DNA of 64,000 bases from Aquamicrobium sp. (GCA_019739225.1 JAHHDT010000005.1:1550001-1614000), one strand, 5' to 3'; positions 28,973-38,548 are shown, numbered from the stretch's first letter. Translations and numbers: made by a program. The notes: generated by a model not told the origin, from the sequence alone.

Positions 28973-30157
28973 TCAGTTCCCTTTCCCACCCACATAATGC
29001 CGATGGTATCGCTTCCCCAGCGAGGTCAGCAGTTCGTAGGAAATCGTGCCGGCCGCCGCTGCCGCGTCGTCGATGGAGATGTTGGGACCGAACAGTTCCA
29101 CCCAGTCGCCGACGCTCACCGCATCGGCGCCGAGATCGGTGACGTCGAACATCGTCAGGTCCATCGTCACGCGCCCCAGCACCGGCACTTTCCGGTCATG
29201 CAGAAAACCATGGCCTCCACCTGCGGCCTGTCGCAAAGGCACGCCACTGCCGGAACCCGCGCGATGGTAGCCGTCCGCGTATCCCGCCGAGACGACGGCG
29301 ATGGTCGTATCGCGCGCAAGCGTGTGCGTCGCGCCGTAACTCACCGTTTCCCCCGCGCTTGCCTGCCGGACCTGCACAACGCGCGCCTCTGCCGTGACCA
29401 CGGTCTTCATCGGGTTCTCGGCATCGTTGACCGGCCGGCCGCCGTAGAGCGCGATGCCCGGACGGACGAGGTCGAACGCGAAATCGGCGCCCAGAAACGT
29501 TCCGGACGAATTGGCCAGACTTGAATCGATCCCCGAGAAAGCCTGCCTAACCGCCTGAAACGATTCGAGTTGACGCATGCTGAGCGGATGATCGGGATCG
29601 TCGGCGCAGGCGAGATGGCTCATCAGCAGGCGCGGCGTGATCGCACCCGTCAGCGCATTTTCCTGGGCAAAGGCAAGCGCCTCCTCGGCCGTAAGCCCGA
29701 GCCGGTTCATGCCGGTGTCGACATGGATGGCGCAGGGGCGTGGCGCATCGCCGTCCCAGCCGAAGGCTTCCCAGCATGAAAGATCGGCGGGCGATCCAAG
29801 AACGGGCAACAGACGGTGCTTGCCGTAGGCGGGGGCGGCTTCCGCGCCGAAGAGCCCATTCAGCACAAAGATGTCCGCCCCCGGCAGTATGGCGCGCAAG
29901 GCGATGCCTTCTTCCGGCAGGGCGACGAAGAATGTGCGGCAGCCTGCGTCCCACAGCACCGGCGCGACATGGCCGGCCCCGAGGCCGTAGGCGTCCGCCT
30001 TGACCACGCCGGCGACCGCCGCGGGTGTTGCCTGACGGGCAAGCAGGCGATAGTTCTCGGCAAGCGCTGCGAGATCGATCGTCAGCCGGCCGCCGGCCAG
30101 CCGAGGGTCGGCGCCATCGTGGAGCGCGTCGGGTTCGAAAGGAAGCCAGCCGGTCAA
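28973..30157 (-). CDS. alr: Alanine racemase
   Basis: A 394-residue PLP-dependent enzyme converting L-Ala to D-Ala for peptidoglycan. The PLP lysine is K53 in VVKADAYGLGAG (51-62), and the second catalytic base is the Tyr in ETVSYGATHTLAR of the C-terminal beta domain. GTGMNRLG-type substrate-loop residues (DTGMNRLGL) are present. It lies 3 bp after dnaB on the same strand. Confidence 0.96.
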   Translation of the reverse strand: MTGWLPFEPDALHDGADPRLAGGRLTIDLAALAENYRLLARQATPAAVAGVVKADAYGLGAGHVAPVLWDAGCRTFFVALPEEGIALRAILPGADIFVLNGLFGAEAAPAYGKHRLLPVLGSPADLSCWEAFGWDGDAPRPCAIHVDTGMNRLGLTAEEALAFAQENALTGAITPRLLMSHLACADDPDHPLSMRQLESFQAVRQAFSGIDSSLANSSGTFLGADFAFDLVRPGIALYGGRPVNDAENPMKTVVTAEARVVQVRQASAGETVSYGATHTLARDTTIAVVSAGYADGYHRAGSGSGVPLRQAAGGGHGFLHDRKVPVLGRVTMDLTMFDVTDLGADAVSVGDWVELFGPNISIDDAAAAAGTISYELLTSLGKRYHRHYVGGKGN

Positions 30158-30160
30158 TGT

Positions 30161-31651
30161 CTATTCGAACCGCTCTGGCAGGCGGTCTTCCTCGGCAAGG
30201 TCCGAGAAGCGCGTGAATTGGCCCTCGAAGGCCAGCTCCACCGTGCCGGTCGGGCCATGGCGCTGCTTGGCGATGATCAGTTCGGCCTTGCCCTTCACGC
30301 GCTCGAATTTCAGCCGCCAGTCTTCATATTCTGGCGTGCCTTCCTCAGGCTGCTTGTTCTGCATGTAATATTCGTCGCGATAAACGAACAGAACCACGTC
30401 CGCGTCCTGCTCGATCGAGCCCGATTCGCGCAGATCGGCGAGCTGCGGCCGCTTGTCGTCGCGGCTCTCGACCTGACGCGAGAGCTGGGAGAGCGCGATG
30501 ATCGGCACGTTCAGCTCCTTGGCGAGTGCCTTCAGGCCGGTCGTGATCTCGGTGATTTCCTGAACGCGGTTCTGGCTGGATTTGGCCGATGAGCCCTGCA
30601 TGAGCTGCACGTAGTCGATCACGATCACGTCGAGCCCGCGCTGTCGCTTGAGGCGTCGCGCGCGCGCGGCAAGCTGCGCGATGGAGATGCCGCCGGTCTG
30701 GTCGATGAACAGCGGCGTCTTCTGCATCATCTGCGAACAGGCAACCAGCTTCTCGAAATCGGCTTCGGTGATCTCGCCGCGCCTGATCTTGGAGGAGGAA
30801 ATCTCCGTCTGCTCGGAGATGATACGCGTCGCGAGCTGTTCAGACGACATTTCGAGCGAGAAGAAGCCAACCACGCCGCCATTCGCGGCCTTGAAGGAGC
30901 CGTCGGCCTGCTGCGCCGGCGTATAGGCGCTGGCGATGTTGAAGGCGATGTTGGTGGCGAGCGAGGTCTTGCCCATGGCAGGACGCCCGGCAAGGATGAT
31001 GAGATCGGAAGACTGGAGGCCGCCGAGCTTGCGGTCGACGTCGCGCAAGCCGGTCGAAATGCCGGAAAGATGGCCGTCCCGCATATAGGCGGCGTTGGCC
31101 ATGTCGACGGCGGTCTTGACCGCGTCGTTGAAGCTCTCGAAGCCGCCGTCATAGCGGCCGGTCTCGGCCAGCTCGAACAGCCGGCGTTCGGCATCCTCGA
31201 TCTGCTCGCCGGGCGACATGTCCACTGGCGCGTCATAGGCGATGTTGACCATGTCCTCGCCGACGGTGATCAGCGCGCGGCGGGTCGCGAGGTCGTAGAT
31301 GGCGCGACCGTAGTCGGCCGCGTTGATGACCGTCACGGCCTCGGCGGCAAGGCGCGCAAGATAATGCGCGACCGTCATGTCGCCGACCTTCTCGTCGGCC
31401 GGAAGAAATGTCTTGATCGTCACCGGATTGGCCATCTTGCCCATCCGGATCAGCTCGGCCAGCACCTCGTAGATCTTGCGGTGCAGCGGCTCGTAGAAAT
31501 GGCTCGCCTTGAGGAAGTCGGAGACGCGATAGAACGCGTCATTGTTGACCAGAATGGCCCCGAGCAGTGCCTGTTCGGCCTCGATGTTGTTGGGCGCTTC
31601 GCGATAGAGCGGTGTCTCCGCCGCTGCGAGCTTGCGGACTGCTTCAGCCAT
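30161..31651 (-). CDS. dnaB: Replicative DNA helicase DnaB
   Basis: A 496-residue hexameric 5'-3' helicase of the replication fork. N-terminal DnaB domain (about 18-120, NNIEAEQALLGAIL), linker helix, then the RecA-like ATPase with Walker A GRPAMGKTS near 217-225, the FFSLEMSSEQLATR motif near 268, and VIDYVQLM (Walker B) near 345. No intein interrupts the usual insertion sites. Confidence 0.97.
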   Translation of the reverse strand: MAEAVRKLAAAETPLYREAPNNIEAEQALLGAILVNNDAFYRVSDFLKASHFYEPLHRKIYEVLAELIRMGKMANPVTIKTFLPADEKVGDMTVAHYLARLAAEAVTVINAADYGRAIYDLATRRALITVGEDMVNIAYDAPVDMSPGEQIEDAERRLFELAETGRYDGGFESFNDAVKTAVDMANAAYMRDGHLSGISTGLRDVDRKLGGLQSSDLIILAGRPAMGKTSLATNIAFNIASAYTPAQQADGSFKAANGGVVGFFSLEMSSEQLATRIISEQTEISSSKIRRGEITEADFEKLVACSQMMQKTPLFIDQTGGISIAQLAARARRLKRQRGLDVIVIDYVQLMQGSSAKSSQNRVQEITEITTGLKALAKELNVPIIALSQLSRQVESRDDKRPQLADLRESGSIEQDADVVLFVYRDEYYMQNKQPEEGTPEYEDWRLKFERVKGKAELIIAKQRHGPTGTVELAFEGQFTRFSDLAEEDRLPERFE

Positions 31652-31771
31652 GCCGGCTCCGTATGATCTGTCTTGCCGGACTCAGAGAACCAAACTGCCC
31701 CGTCGCCCATCCCCGATACCGTCCTATCGCTCCGGTCGTCCGGTTCAAAGCTCCTTCTGCCTCAACCTTCG

Positions 31772-31790
31772 TGATCCACAGCGATCCACA
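31772..31790 (+). promoter_or_regulatory. Two tandem DnaA-box-like nonamers upstream of dnaB
   Basis: TGATCCACA (31772-31780) and CGATCCACA (31782-31790) lie 10 bp apart; they differ from the TTATCCACA DnaA box at one and two positions. They are about 120-140 bp upstream of the dnaB start in an otherwise empty gap (31652-31884). Functional binding is only a suggestion. Confidence 0.25.
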
Positions 31791-31884
31791 GCCAGTGTCG
31801 CGTAGGCGCACATTTGGCAGTTGACGCGAATCGGCGCGCAAGCATAGCGCCCGTCCATATGGAACAAAAGGGGAATATCCGGAA

Positions 31885-32853
31885 TCAGCCCGCAAACGTA
31901 TCGCCCCAGTCTGCGCGCCGGGCCTCCTTGAACATCGCGCCGTCGCGCTTGGTCAACAGGCGCTCGACGGCGTTTCCATCCGGCTGGCAGAGCTTGAGCT
32001 GCACTTTGCCCGATCCGTGCCTGGGCGGCGCAAGCACGCGCGATTCGCGATCAGCAGGCGCGTTCCGGGTCGCGGCCAGATAGATGAACTTCTCGTCCTC
32101 CCAGGGAACGTCGGCGCCCTTGGCGATCCGGTGGATGCGCGAGCGCGCGACGCGCCGGGCAAAGTGGCACCAGTCGGGAGCAGCAAGCGGGCAGGGCGCT
32201 TGATGCGGGCAGGGGGCGGCGACGTGGGCGCCGATGCCGATAAGGCGCGCCCGGGCATCCAGAACGCGCCGCCAGCCGGCCGGCGTGCCGGGCTCGACGA
32301 TGACCAGGATCTCGCCTGTCAGCGCCCAGAGGTTGTCGACAAGCCCCTCAAGTGAAGCTGGGGCCACCTCATCCAGGACGTAGGCGCATGTCACCAGCTC
32401 GTGCGACGTCTGCCCGCGCAGATCGAGCGTTGCATCGCCTGCGATCCATGTCGTGGTCACTTGCCGGAGAGTGTCCGAAAGCGCACGGCCCGCGCGGCGC
32501 GCCGGTTCGCTGGCGTCCAGCAACGTTGCGGTTTCGAGTTCGGGCCAGACGGAGGCCGCAGCCCAAAGCACGGTTCCCGGTCCGGACCCGACATCGAGCA
32601 TGGTTTTGGGCGCGAAATCCGGCATTGCCGCCGCCGCCGCATCGAGACTTGCATGAACCGCGGCAAACGTGGCCGGCATCCGCGTTGCCAGATAGGCCTT
32701 CACCGCCAGGTCGGCATTCATATGCAGGCGGCCGTCGCGCACCTCCGCGCGATAGCGCTCGGAGAGCACGGTTGCCGCCCGCGCGATCTCGGAAGCTGGA
32801 ATGCCGTGAAGCATTGCATCGATCGCCTGGCGAAGGGGAGCTGGCAGTTCCAT
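31885..32853 (-). CDS. Rsm22-family SAM-dependent methyltransferase
   Basis: A 322-residue member of the Rsm22 family (mitochondrial small-ribosomal-subunit assembly factor in eukaryotes; role in bacteria unproven). SAM motif I LDVGSGPGTVLWAA is at 86-99. The family-specific cysteine cluster, CPHQAPCPLAAPDWCHF around residues 224-240, probably binds an Fe-S cluster, followed by RVARSRIHRIAKG and WEDEKF. The ATG at 32853 gives the typical N-terminus. Confidence 0.87.
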   Translation of the reverse strand: MELPAPLRQAIDAMLHGIPASEIARAATVLSERYRAEVRDGRLHMNADLAVKAYLATRMPATFAAVHASLDAAAAAMPDFAPKTMLDVGSGPGTVLWAAASVWPELETATLLDASEPARRAGRALSDTLRQVTTTWIAGDATLDLRGQTSHELVTCAYVLDEVAPASLEGLVDNLWALTGEILVIVEPGTPAGWRRVLDARARLIGIGAHVAAPCPHQAPCPLAAPDWCHFARRVARSRIHRIAKGADVPWEDEKFIYLAATRNAPADRESRVLAPPRHGSGKVQLKLCQPDGNAVERLLTKRDGAMFKEARRADWGDTFAG

Positions 32854-32857
32854 CGAG

Positions 32858-33181
32858 TCAGGCCCCGCGCGGCGCCAGCAGGATGACGGATGCGCCGACG
32901 AGGCAGATACCCGCACCCACCAGATCGAAGCGGTCAGGCCTCACGCCCTCGGCCAGCCACAGCCACAACAGCGACGCGCAGATATAGATCCCGCCATAGG
33001 CGGCATATGCACGCCCGGCCGCGCTCGTATCGGTGAAAGTCAGCAGCCACGCGAACATCACCAGGCTGAGGACGCCCGGCACCAGCCACAGCGCCGATTT
33101 GTCGAGCCGCCACCATGCCCAGAACGCGAAGCAGCCTGCGATCTCGAAAAGTGCGGCGGCAATGAATACGGGCAAGGTCAT
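32858..33181 (-). CDS. YnfA-family small membrane protein
   Basis: A 107-residue inner-membrane protein with four hydrophobic helices, matching the YnfA/UPF0060 family (SMR-like efflux proteins in some reports). The start [16 protein letters not shown] and the central [18 protein letters not shown] segment are diagnostic. The ATG at 33181 matches family length. Its stop is 4 bp from the Rsm22 start, so the two may be coupled. Confidence 0.88.
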   Translation of the reverse strand: MTLPVFIAAALFEIAGCFAFWAWWRLDKSALWLVPGVLSLVMFAWLLTFTDTSAAGRAYAAYGGIYICASLLWLWLAEGVRPDRFDLVGAGICLVGASVILLAPRGA

Positions 33182-33263
33182 CCGGGTCTCGATCGTCGAA
33201 GCCCGATCTTCTTTACCGTCCATCGCCGAAACGCAAGCCCGGGCGATGGCTGGGGGCTTGATC

Positions 33264-34556
33264 TTAATCGCGGTCGGCCACTCTGCGGCCGGTCTTGCGC
33301 GGACGCCGTGCTGGGCGCGCCTGTGCGTGGCCCATCTCGTGCATCGCCAGCGCCTTCTCGCACTTGCCGATATAGTCGCGGGTGATGGGCACGGCATCGT
33401 TCTTCAACGAAATCTGCAGCTGGAACACCATCAGGTCCTGCCAGCGGAACGCGGCTTCCGACCCGGCAAGGTAGAAATCCCACATCCGCGCGAAGCGCTC
33501 GTCGTAGATTTCGACCACCCGTTCGCGTTGCGCCAGGAAGCGCTCTCGCCAGTGTTTCAACGTCTCCGCGTAGTGCAGCCGCAATATCTCGACATCAGTG
33601 ACCATCAGGCCCGCCTTCTCGATATGCGGGAACACTTCCGAGAGAGCCGGTATATAGCCGCCCGGGAAGATGTGCTTGCGGATAAATGCATTGGTAGCGG
33701 TCGGTGGCCCGGCCCTGCCGATCGAATGCAGCACCATGACGCCATCCGGCTTCAAAAGCGCTGCGCAGCGGTCGAAGAAGGCGCGGTAGTGATTGACGCC
33801 GACATGCTCGAACATGCCGACCGAGATGATGCGGTCGAAACGCTCCCGCAGGTCGCGGTAGTCCTTCAGTTCGAAGTGAACGCGGCTTTCGAGACCCGCT
33901 TCGTGCGCCCGGTCGGTTGCAAGCGTATGCTGTTCGGAAGAAAGGGTGACGCCCAGCACATTCACGTCGAACGTTCCTGCGAGATAGAGGCCGAGCCCGC
34001 CCCAGCCCGACCCAATATCCAGTACCTGCTGGCCGGGCTGCAGCCTGAGCTTGGCGGCCAGATGCCGCTTCTTCGCCATTTGCGCCTCGTCCAGCGTCAT
34101 GTCCGGCCGCTCGAAATAGGCGCAGGAATACTGCATGTCCTCATCGAGGAAGAGCCGGTAGAACTCGCGCGACAGGTCGTAGTGATGCTGGACGTTTCGC
34201 CTTGAGCGTGTCGCAGTGTTGATCTGCTGAAGCCGGCGGAAAGCGATGCGCACGCCTTCGATCGCTTTTGTCCAAGCGGCATCGATGCCGTCCGGCCCCA
34301 TATTCTGGTAAACGATGCGCAGGAACTCGAGCACGTCGCCTTCGACGAAGTCGATCTCACCGTTCATGTAGGCTTCGGGAACTGCCAGCGTCGGGTCCAG
34401 AAGGATCGCGCGCTGCGCCTGATGGCTCTTGACGACGACGTGGACCGGAGCACCGCTTCCGTCGCCGAAGGTCTCGACCGTCCCGTCAGGATCGGTCACC
34501 GTGAGATTGCCGGTCCGAACCAGCCGCCCGACAACACCTTGTAGCAATTTGTTCAT
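33264..34556 (-). CDS. cfa: Cyclopropane-fatty-acyl-phospholipid synthase
   Basis: A 430-residue SAM-dependent enzyme adding a methylene bridge to unsaturated phospholipid acyl chains. SAM motif [15 protein letters not shown] is near 178-192; the N-terminal lipid-binding domain (about 1-125) and the downstream [21 protein letters not shown] segment are typical. The C-terminal tail is basic ([13 protein letters not shown]). A GGAAC element of the EcfG type lies about 70 bp upstream, but the -10 part is weak. Confidence 0.93.
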   Translation of the reverse strand: MNKLLQGVVGRLVRTGNLTVTDPDGTVETFGDGSGAPVHVVVKSHQAQRAILLDPTLAVPEAYMNGEIDFVEGDVLEFLRIVYQNMGPDGIDAAWTKAIEGVRIAFRRLQQINTATRSRRNVQHHYDLSREFYRLFLDEDMQYSCAYFERPDMTLDEAQMAKKRHLAAKLRLQPGQQVLDIGSGWGGLGLYLAGTFDVNVLGVTLSSEQHTLATDRAHEAGLESRVHFELKDYRDLRERFDRIISVGMFEHVGVNHYRAFFDRCAALLKPDGVMVLHSIGRAGPPTATNAFIRKHIFPGGYIPALSEVFPHIEKAGLMVTDVEILRLHYAETLKHWRERFLAQRERVVEIYDERFARMWDFYLAGSEAAFRWQDLMVFQLQISLKNDAVPITRDYIGKCEKALAMHEMGHAQARPARRPRKTGRRVADRD

Positions 34557-34658
34557 TTCACTCGCTCACGTACGCTGCCACCCGTCGCAAGAAAGCCAGT
34601 TTATGAAATCTCGGAGGGTAAAAAAGGTTCCTCTTTTCCGTCAGCGAATGGTCCAGTG

Positions 34659-34689
34659 AAAAAAATGCCCGGCCGTTTCCGGCCGGGCA
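34659..34689 (-). terminator. Rho-independent terminator of the rpsF-rpsR-rplI operon
   Basis: Read on the minus strand: a perfect 10-bp stem TGCCCGGCCG / CGGCCGGGCA with a GAAA loop, followed by seven T. Lies 28 bp after the rplI stop. Confidence 0.92.
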
Positions 34690-34716
34690 TCGATGCGAAA
34701 TCGGCTTGAAAGCGGA

Positions 34717-35307
34717 TCAGGCTTCTTCTTCCTCTTCGCCCTCGTAGCCTTCTTCGTTCGGATCGAAGAAGGCGTCGGGACGGGCGTTCTCGTTGATGTC
34801 GTCGCCGTAGATCGCCTCGGCCGAATCCAGCTTCTCGCCGGCGGCCTGACGCTCGGCTTCGTCCGCCGAGCGGGCGATGTTGAGCGTGATCGTCACCTCG
34901 ACTTCCGGATGGAGCGCCAGCGCCACATTGGTGAGGCCGATGGCCTTGATCGGCTGGTTCAGCTCGACCTGGTTGCGGCCGACCGAGAAGCCTTCGGCGG
35001 TCAGGATGTCGGAGATGTCGCGCGTCGACACCGAACCGTAGAGCTGGCCGGTCTCGCCTGCCGAACGAACGACCACGAAGGTCTTGCCGTCGAGCTTGTC
35101 GGCGACCTCCTGGGCCTCGGACTTGCGCTCGAGGTTGCGGGCTTCGAGCTGGGCGCGCTGGCCTTCGAACTTCTTGTTGTTGGCTTCGTTGGCGCGAAGG
35201 GCCTTGCCCTTGGGCAGAAGGTAGTTGCGGGCAAAGCCGTCCTTGACCTTGACGGTGTCGCCCATCTGGCCGAGGCGGGCAATGCGCTCGAGAAGAATGA
35301 CTTCCAT
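34717..35307 (-). CDS. rplI: 50S ribosomal protein L9
   Basis: A 196-residue ribosomal protein binding 23S rRNA. The N-terminal domain [24 protein letters not shown] and [12 protein letters not shown] are diagnostic. Longer than enterobacterial L9 (about 150) because of a rhizobial-type acidic C-terminal extension ending in EGEEEEEA. Confidence 0.97.
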   Translation of the reverse strand: MEVILLERIARLGQMGDTVKVKDGFARNYLLPKGKALRANEANNKKFEGQRAQLEARNLERKSEAQEVADKLDGKTFVVVRSAGETGQLYGSVSTRDISDILTAEGFSVGRNQVELNQPIKAIGLTNVALALHPEVEVTITLNIARSADEAERQAAGEKLDSAEAIYGDDINENARPDAFFDPNEEGYEGEEEEEA

Positions 35308-35472
35308 GGTTGTCTCCTGTTCGCGCCTTGGCGGCGCTCATCTATCGAAACAGGCAGGGAAGCTCTTGGGGCGTGGTTGCCGCCGGGTCGCTGTCCTGCC
35401 TGTCCTGGCAGTTAGGGCCATCGGGCCCAACTCGGTTTTACGGTTCCGGTCCCTGCGCCGATCGCAGGGGGG

Positions 35473-35496
35473 CGAGGGGCGGCGGACCGCCCCTCG
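35473..35496 (-). other. Stem-loop between rpsR and rplI
   Basis: A perfect 10-bp stem CGAGGGGCGG / CCGCCCCTCG with a 4-base loop starts 5 bp after the rpsR stop. No T-run follows, so it is more likely a processing, stability or partial-attenuation element than a full terminator; the 194-bp rpsR-rplI gap otherwise holds nothing visible. Confidence 0.6.
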
Positions 35497-35501
35497 GATA
35501 A

Positions 35502-35750
35502 TCACTTCACGACGTAGGGCAGCAGGCCCAGGAAACGCGCGCGCTTAATCGCCTTGGCGAGCTCGCGCTGCTTCTTCTGGCTGACGGCCGTGATGCGCGA
35601 CGGCACGATCTTGCCGCGCTCGGAAATGTAGCGCTGCAGCAGCCGCACGTCCTTGTAGTCGATCCGCGGCGCGTTGGCGCCGGAGAACGGGCAGGTCTTG
35701 CGGCGGCGATGGAAGGGGCGCCGGGTCGGGATCTGGTTGATGTCGACCAT
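35502..35750 (-). CDS. rpsR: 30S ribosomal protein S18
   Basis: An 82-residue small-subunit protein that pairs with S6 in the 30S platform. [20 protein letters not shown] and the [18 protein letters not shown] motif are diagnostic. Its start overlaps the rpsF stop by one base, in line with coupled, stoichiometric synthesis. Confidence 0.97.
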   Translation of the reverse strand: MVDINQIPTRRPFHRRRKTCPFSGANAPRIDYKDVRLLQRYISERGKIVPSRITAVSQKKQRELAKAIKRARFLGLLPYVVK

Positions 35751-36211
35751 TATTCTGCAGCTCCTTCAGACTGTGCCTGCTCGCGGGGGCGGCGCGGACC
35801 ACGGTCGCGGTCGCCACCACGGTCGCCGCCGCGATCGCGATCGCCAAAGCGCGGACGGTCGCCGAAGCGGCCTTCGCGCTCACGGTCGTCGCGCTTCTGC
35901 ATCATCGCCGACGGGCCTTCCTCGTGGGCTTCGACGCGAATGGTCATGAAGCGCAGCACGTCTTCCGACAGGCCCATCTGGCGCTCCATCTCCTGGATAG
36001 CAGCGGCCGGGGCCGTGATGTCCATGAGCGTGTAGTGCGCCTTGCGGTTCTTGTTGATGCGGTAGGTGAGGGACTTGAGTCCCCAGTTCTCGACCCGGCC
36101 GAGGGAGCCGCCATTCGCTTCGATCACGCCCTTGTACTGTTCCACAAGAGCCTCGACCTGCTGCGAGGACAAATCCTGGCGGGCAAGAAACACATGTTCG
36201 TAAAGAGCCAT
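35750..36211 (-). CDS. rpsF: 30S ribosomal protein S6
   Basis: A 153-residue small-subunit protein. Conserved core 1-95 ([53 protein letters not shown]) plus an Arg/Asp/Gly-rich disordered tail (about 108-153) typical of alphaproteobacterial S6. A GAAAGG site precedes the ATG. First gene of the rpsF-rpsR-rplI operon. Confidence 0.97.
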   Translation of the reverse strand: MALYEHVFLARQDLSSQQVEALVEQYKGVIEANGGSLGRVENWGLKSLTYRINKNRKAHYTLMDITAPAAAIQEMERQMGLSEDVLRFMTIRVEAHEEGPSAMMQKRDDREREGRFGDRPRFGDRDRGGDRGGDRDRGPRRPREQAQSEGAAE

Positions 36212-36533
36212 ATTGTCTTGCCTTTCTTCGTTTCTCTGTCCGGTTCCCGGCGGCTAAAGCCTCTGCAACTTCTCTTGTCCCGCATTTGGCGGGCGAAGAA
36301 AGGAGCACGACGAGACGGTCGAGAGCGGAGACACGGGAGGCGGAAGAGCTTTTGCCTTCACGCGCGCCATCAGAAGAATGACACGGCCCTCCGTTCAGCC
36401 CCCAGCTGGGACCGGCAGATTGGCGGGGTCTATATGGGTATTTCCCCGGTTTTGCAAGCTGGTGCCGCGCACGGGCGTGAAATCGGTGGAGAATGGTCGA
36501 TGTCGACAGTCGATTCAGCAGCGGCAATCCGCA
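36212..36533 (-). other. rpsF leader and 3' flank of the LTA-synthase-like gene (no gene)
   Basis: A 322-bp stretch without a credible gene. It holds the rpsF promoter (36429-36457) and about 210 bases of leader. In the leader, GGCTTTAGCC and CCGGGAACCGG can form small hairpins near the rpsF start, a position where many bacteria carry an S6:S18-binding control element; I cannot confirm the motif. A 38-codon open frame (ATG at about 36371) in the leader may be chance. Confidence 0.4.
36429..36457 (-). promoter_or_regulatory. Promoter of the rpsF operon
   Basis: Read on the minus strand: -35 TTGCAA (36457-36452), 17 bp, -10 TATAGA (36434-36429). It is the best promoter match in the gap and points to rpsF with a leader of about 210 bases. 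Confidence 0.6.
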
Positions 36534-38453
36534 TCAATAGGCAGTTCGTCCGTGCTGTTGCGCGATCAGCGGCGCCTCGATCCGCGGGAAGAAGCGGTCG
36601 GCGCCGTGGCGCGCGCCGAACATCACGTCGTACTGAATGAGACGATAGTCGCGCAGGAGCGGGTCGACCACGGCATGGCTCCAGCCCTCGGTTGGACTGC
36701 CATTCTTGTCGACGAGCAGATGTCGGTCGATGACGTGCCAGCGATCGTAGGCGGTGCCCAGGAACCCGGTGTAATAGGGGTGATCCATGCCGGCGGCCTG
36801 GAGCACATGCAGAGGCAGGAAGGCCGGGCTCAGCGTACCGGCCTGCTTCATCGGCCCGGTGCGGTTGGACCAGATGACCAGTGGCGTCTCGCGCTCGCGC
36901 GTCAGCTTCGCGGCGCTGCCGAAGCGGTTGCTGACGGTGCGTTCCATGAAGCCGGTTGCGACATAAGTCTGGCCGAGCGGGGGCAAATGGTCACCGAAAA
37001 AGACGACGATGGTTTCCCGTTCGCGGTTTTCGGCCCATTCGAGCAGGCGCGCAAGCGACCGGTCGGAATCCATCATGCCTTCGGAAAAGCTACCGATCGC
37101 GCCGCGTGCTGCCTCGCCCGCGTCGGTCGCCACGGTGATCCGGTCATCCGGATAGCGATTTGCCTCATAGGGCCCATGATTCTGCAAGGTCACCGCGAAC
37201 GCGAAGATCGGTTCCACGGAGGCGTCGACCTCCTTCATGATGAGGTCGGTCAGCGCGGCGTCGGAAGCCAGCCGTCCGCGCTTTGCAAGCGGCTCAATGT
37301 TCTCTTCAGACAGGAAGCGGTCGAAGCCGAAGGCCTCGTATACGTTGCCGCGGTTCCAGAACCAGCTCTGGAACGGATGCATCGCCAGCGTCGTATAGCC
37401 TTTCTGGGAGAGAAAGCTTGCCAGCGACGGCATCTCGCCGCGCACATATTGTTGATACGGGATGCTGCCATAGGGCAGGAAGGCGTTGGAAAAGCCGGTC
37501 AGCGCCTCGAATTCGACATTGGCGGTCATGCCGCCGAACTCCGGCGAGAAGATGTGACCCGACTGCATGGAGCGCGTGAACGCCAGCGGATCGGGTGTGA
37601 TGGTCACGCCGGGAAGCCGGGTCGGATCCCAGAGCGACTCGCTCATCACCATGATGATGTCCGGCCGGCGCGGCGATGCGTAAGCGGCCGGCGCCGGCGC
37701 CTGGATGGCATCCACCGAGGCAAAACTGTAGCCCACCGGCGGGCTCACATTGGCCATCGGCACGTTAAGGGCAAACGCCATGACGAGGCCGTTATGACGG
37801 TAGTTCGCCGCCTGGTCCCACATCATGGGCTCGATATTGAGAGCCGAGCGCAGCGACGAATGGCGGGCATAGTCCATCTGCGTGGCAAAAAGGACGAGAA
37901 GCGGCGCAGCCAGGGCCAGCCGCACGATCCTGCCGGTGGCGCTCGTCACCGGCAGCATGCGCGATCGGAACCACAGGATCACCAGCGCTATCGAGGCCGC
38001 CGCCAGGGCAGCGACGATCAAAAACCCGGCCACGGGACGTTCGGCTACCATAAGCGGCATCAGTTCCACGATCTGGCGCGCATACAGGAAATCGGTCGGA
38101 TAGGGCGGATCGCCGAGATAGAACTGCTTCTGGGAACCGACCCAGGCGAGCACAAGCAGCACCGGAGCCAGCACCAGCACCGACTGGCCTTGTCGCCGGG
38201 TGAAGGCGTCAAGCCCGATCAGCGCGAGGGCTATAGCCGCGATTGTCGCGAACGCCGGCCTTGTCGAATCTGTGAGAAACCCGAAGGCTTCGCCCGCCGA
38301 GCCGCGCAGGATCGTTTCCATCAGCAAGGTCAGCGTGACGGACGCAACGACCACCGCCGCCACATAGGCGATGCCGTGTGCCAGCCTGCGCGGGCCGCTG
38401 AGCGACGATGTGGCGGGTAGGCCCGGAGTTACCGGGTCGGCGATACGGATCAA
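36534..38453 (-). CDS. LTA-synthase-like membrane phosphatase/phosphoglycerol transferase
   Basis: A 639-residue inner-membrane protein: about five N-terminal membrane helices (to roughly 215) and a periplasmic sulfatase-fold domain. Likely metal/nucleophile residues: Glu in MVMSESLWDP near 265 and Thr near 308 in FGGMTANVEFEALTG, which corresponds to the catalytic Thr of LtaS/OpgB enzymes; FGDHLPPL near the C-terminus supplies Asp/His ligands. Gram-negative members transfer phosphoglycerol from phosphatidylglycerol to glucans or other acceptors; the acceptor here is unknown. The TTG start (38453) has AAGGA upstream. A Pho-box-like array lies 25-57 bp upstream. Confidence 0.83.
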   Translation of the reverse strand: MIRIADPVTPGLPATSSLSGPRRLAHGIAYVAAVVVASVTLTLLMETILRGSAGEAFGFLTDSTRPAFATIAAIALALIGLDAFTRRQGQSVLVLAPVLLVLAWVGSQKQFYLGDPPYPTDFLYARQIVELMPLMVAERPVAGFLIVAALAAASIALVILWFRSRMLPVTSATGRIVRLALAAPLLVLFATQMDYARHSSLRSALNIEPMMWDQAANYRHNGLVMAFALNVPMANVSPPVGYSFASVDAIQAPAPAAYASPRRPDIIMVMSESLWDPTRLPGVTITPDPLAFTRSMQSGHIFSPEFGGMTANVEFEALTGFSNAFLPYGSIPYQQYVRGEMPSLASFLSQKGYTTLAMHPFQSWFWNRGNVYEAFGFDRFLSEENIEPLAKRGRLASDAALTDLIMKEVDASVEPIFAFAVTLQNHGPYEANRYPDDRITVATDAGEAARGAIGSFSEGMMDSDRSLARLLEWAENRERETIVVFFGDHLPPLGQTYVATGFMERTVSNRFGSAAKLTRERETPLVIWSNRTGPMKQAGTLSPAFLPLHVLQAAGMDHPYYTGFLGTAYDRWHVIDRHLLVDKNGSPTEGWSHAVVDPLLRDYRLIQYDVMFGARHGADRFFPRIEAPLIAQQHGRTAY

Positions 38454-38477
38454 TCCACGGTTCCTTGTCGCGGGCGC

Positions 38478-38510
38478 GTGTCATCTAGTTGTCATAAAAC
38501 TGTCATTCAG
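38478..38510 (+). promoter_or_regulatory. Pho-box-like array (three 11-bp TGTCAT repeats)
   Basis: Three direct repeats with period 11: GTGTCAT (38478), TTGTCAT (38489), CTGTCAT (38500), each followed by a 4-base spacer. The last two, TTGTCATAAAACTGTCAT, match 17 of 18 positions of the PhoB consensus. Located between the divergent LTA-synthase-like gene (starts 38453) and fabD (starts 38626); no good -10 sits at the usual distance on the fabD side, so the regulated promoter is uncertain. Confidence 0.55.
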
Positions 38511-38548
38511 GCCAGAGGTTGCCTTGGTCGGCAAAGAAGTTTCGGATC

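Noticed and set aside
34605-34631. EcfG-type promoter (GGAAC) for cfa
   Set aside because: The -35 part is perfect, but the -10 (GATT for CGTT) matches only half; too weak to list as a feature.
36378-38420. 680-codon open frame on the plus strand
   Set aside because: Lies wholly antisense to the LTA-synthase-like gene, which has clear domains; the antisense translation is His/Arg/Gln-rich with no motifs. Typical shadow frame of a high-GC gene.
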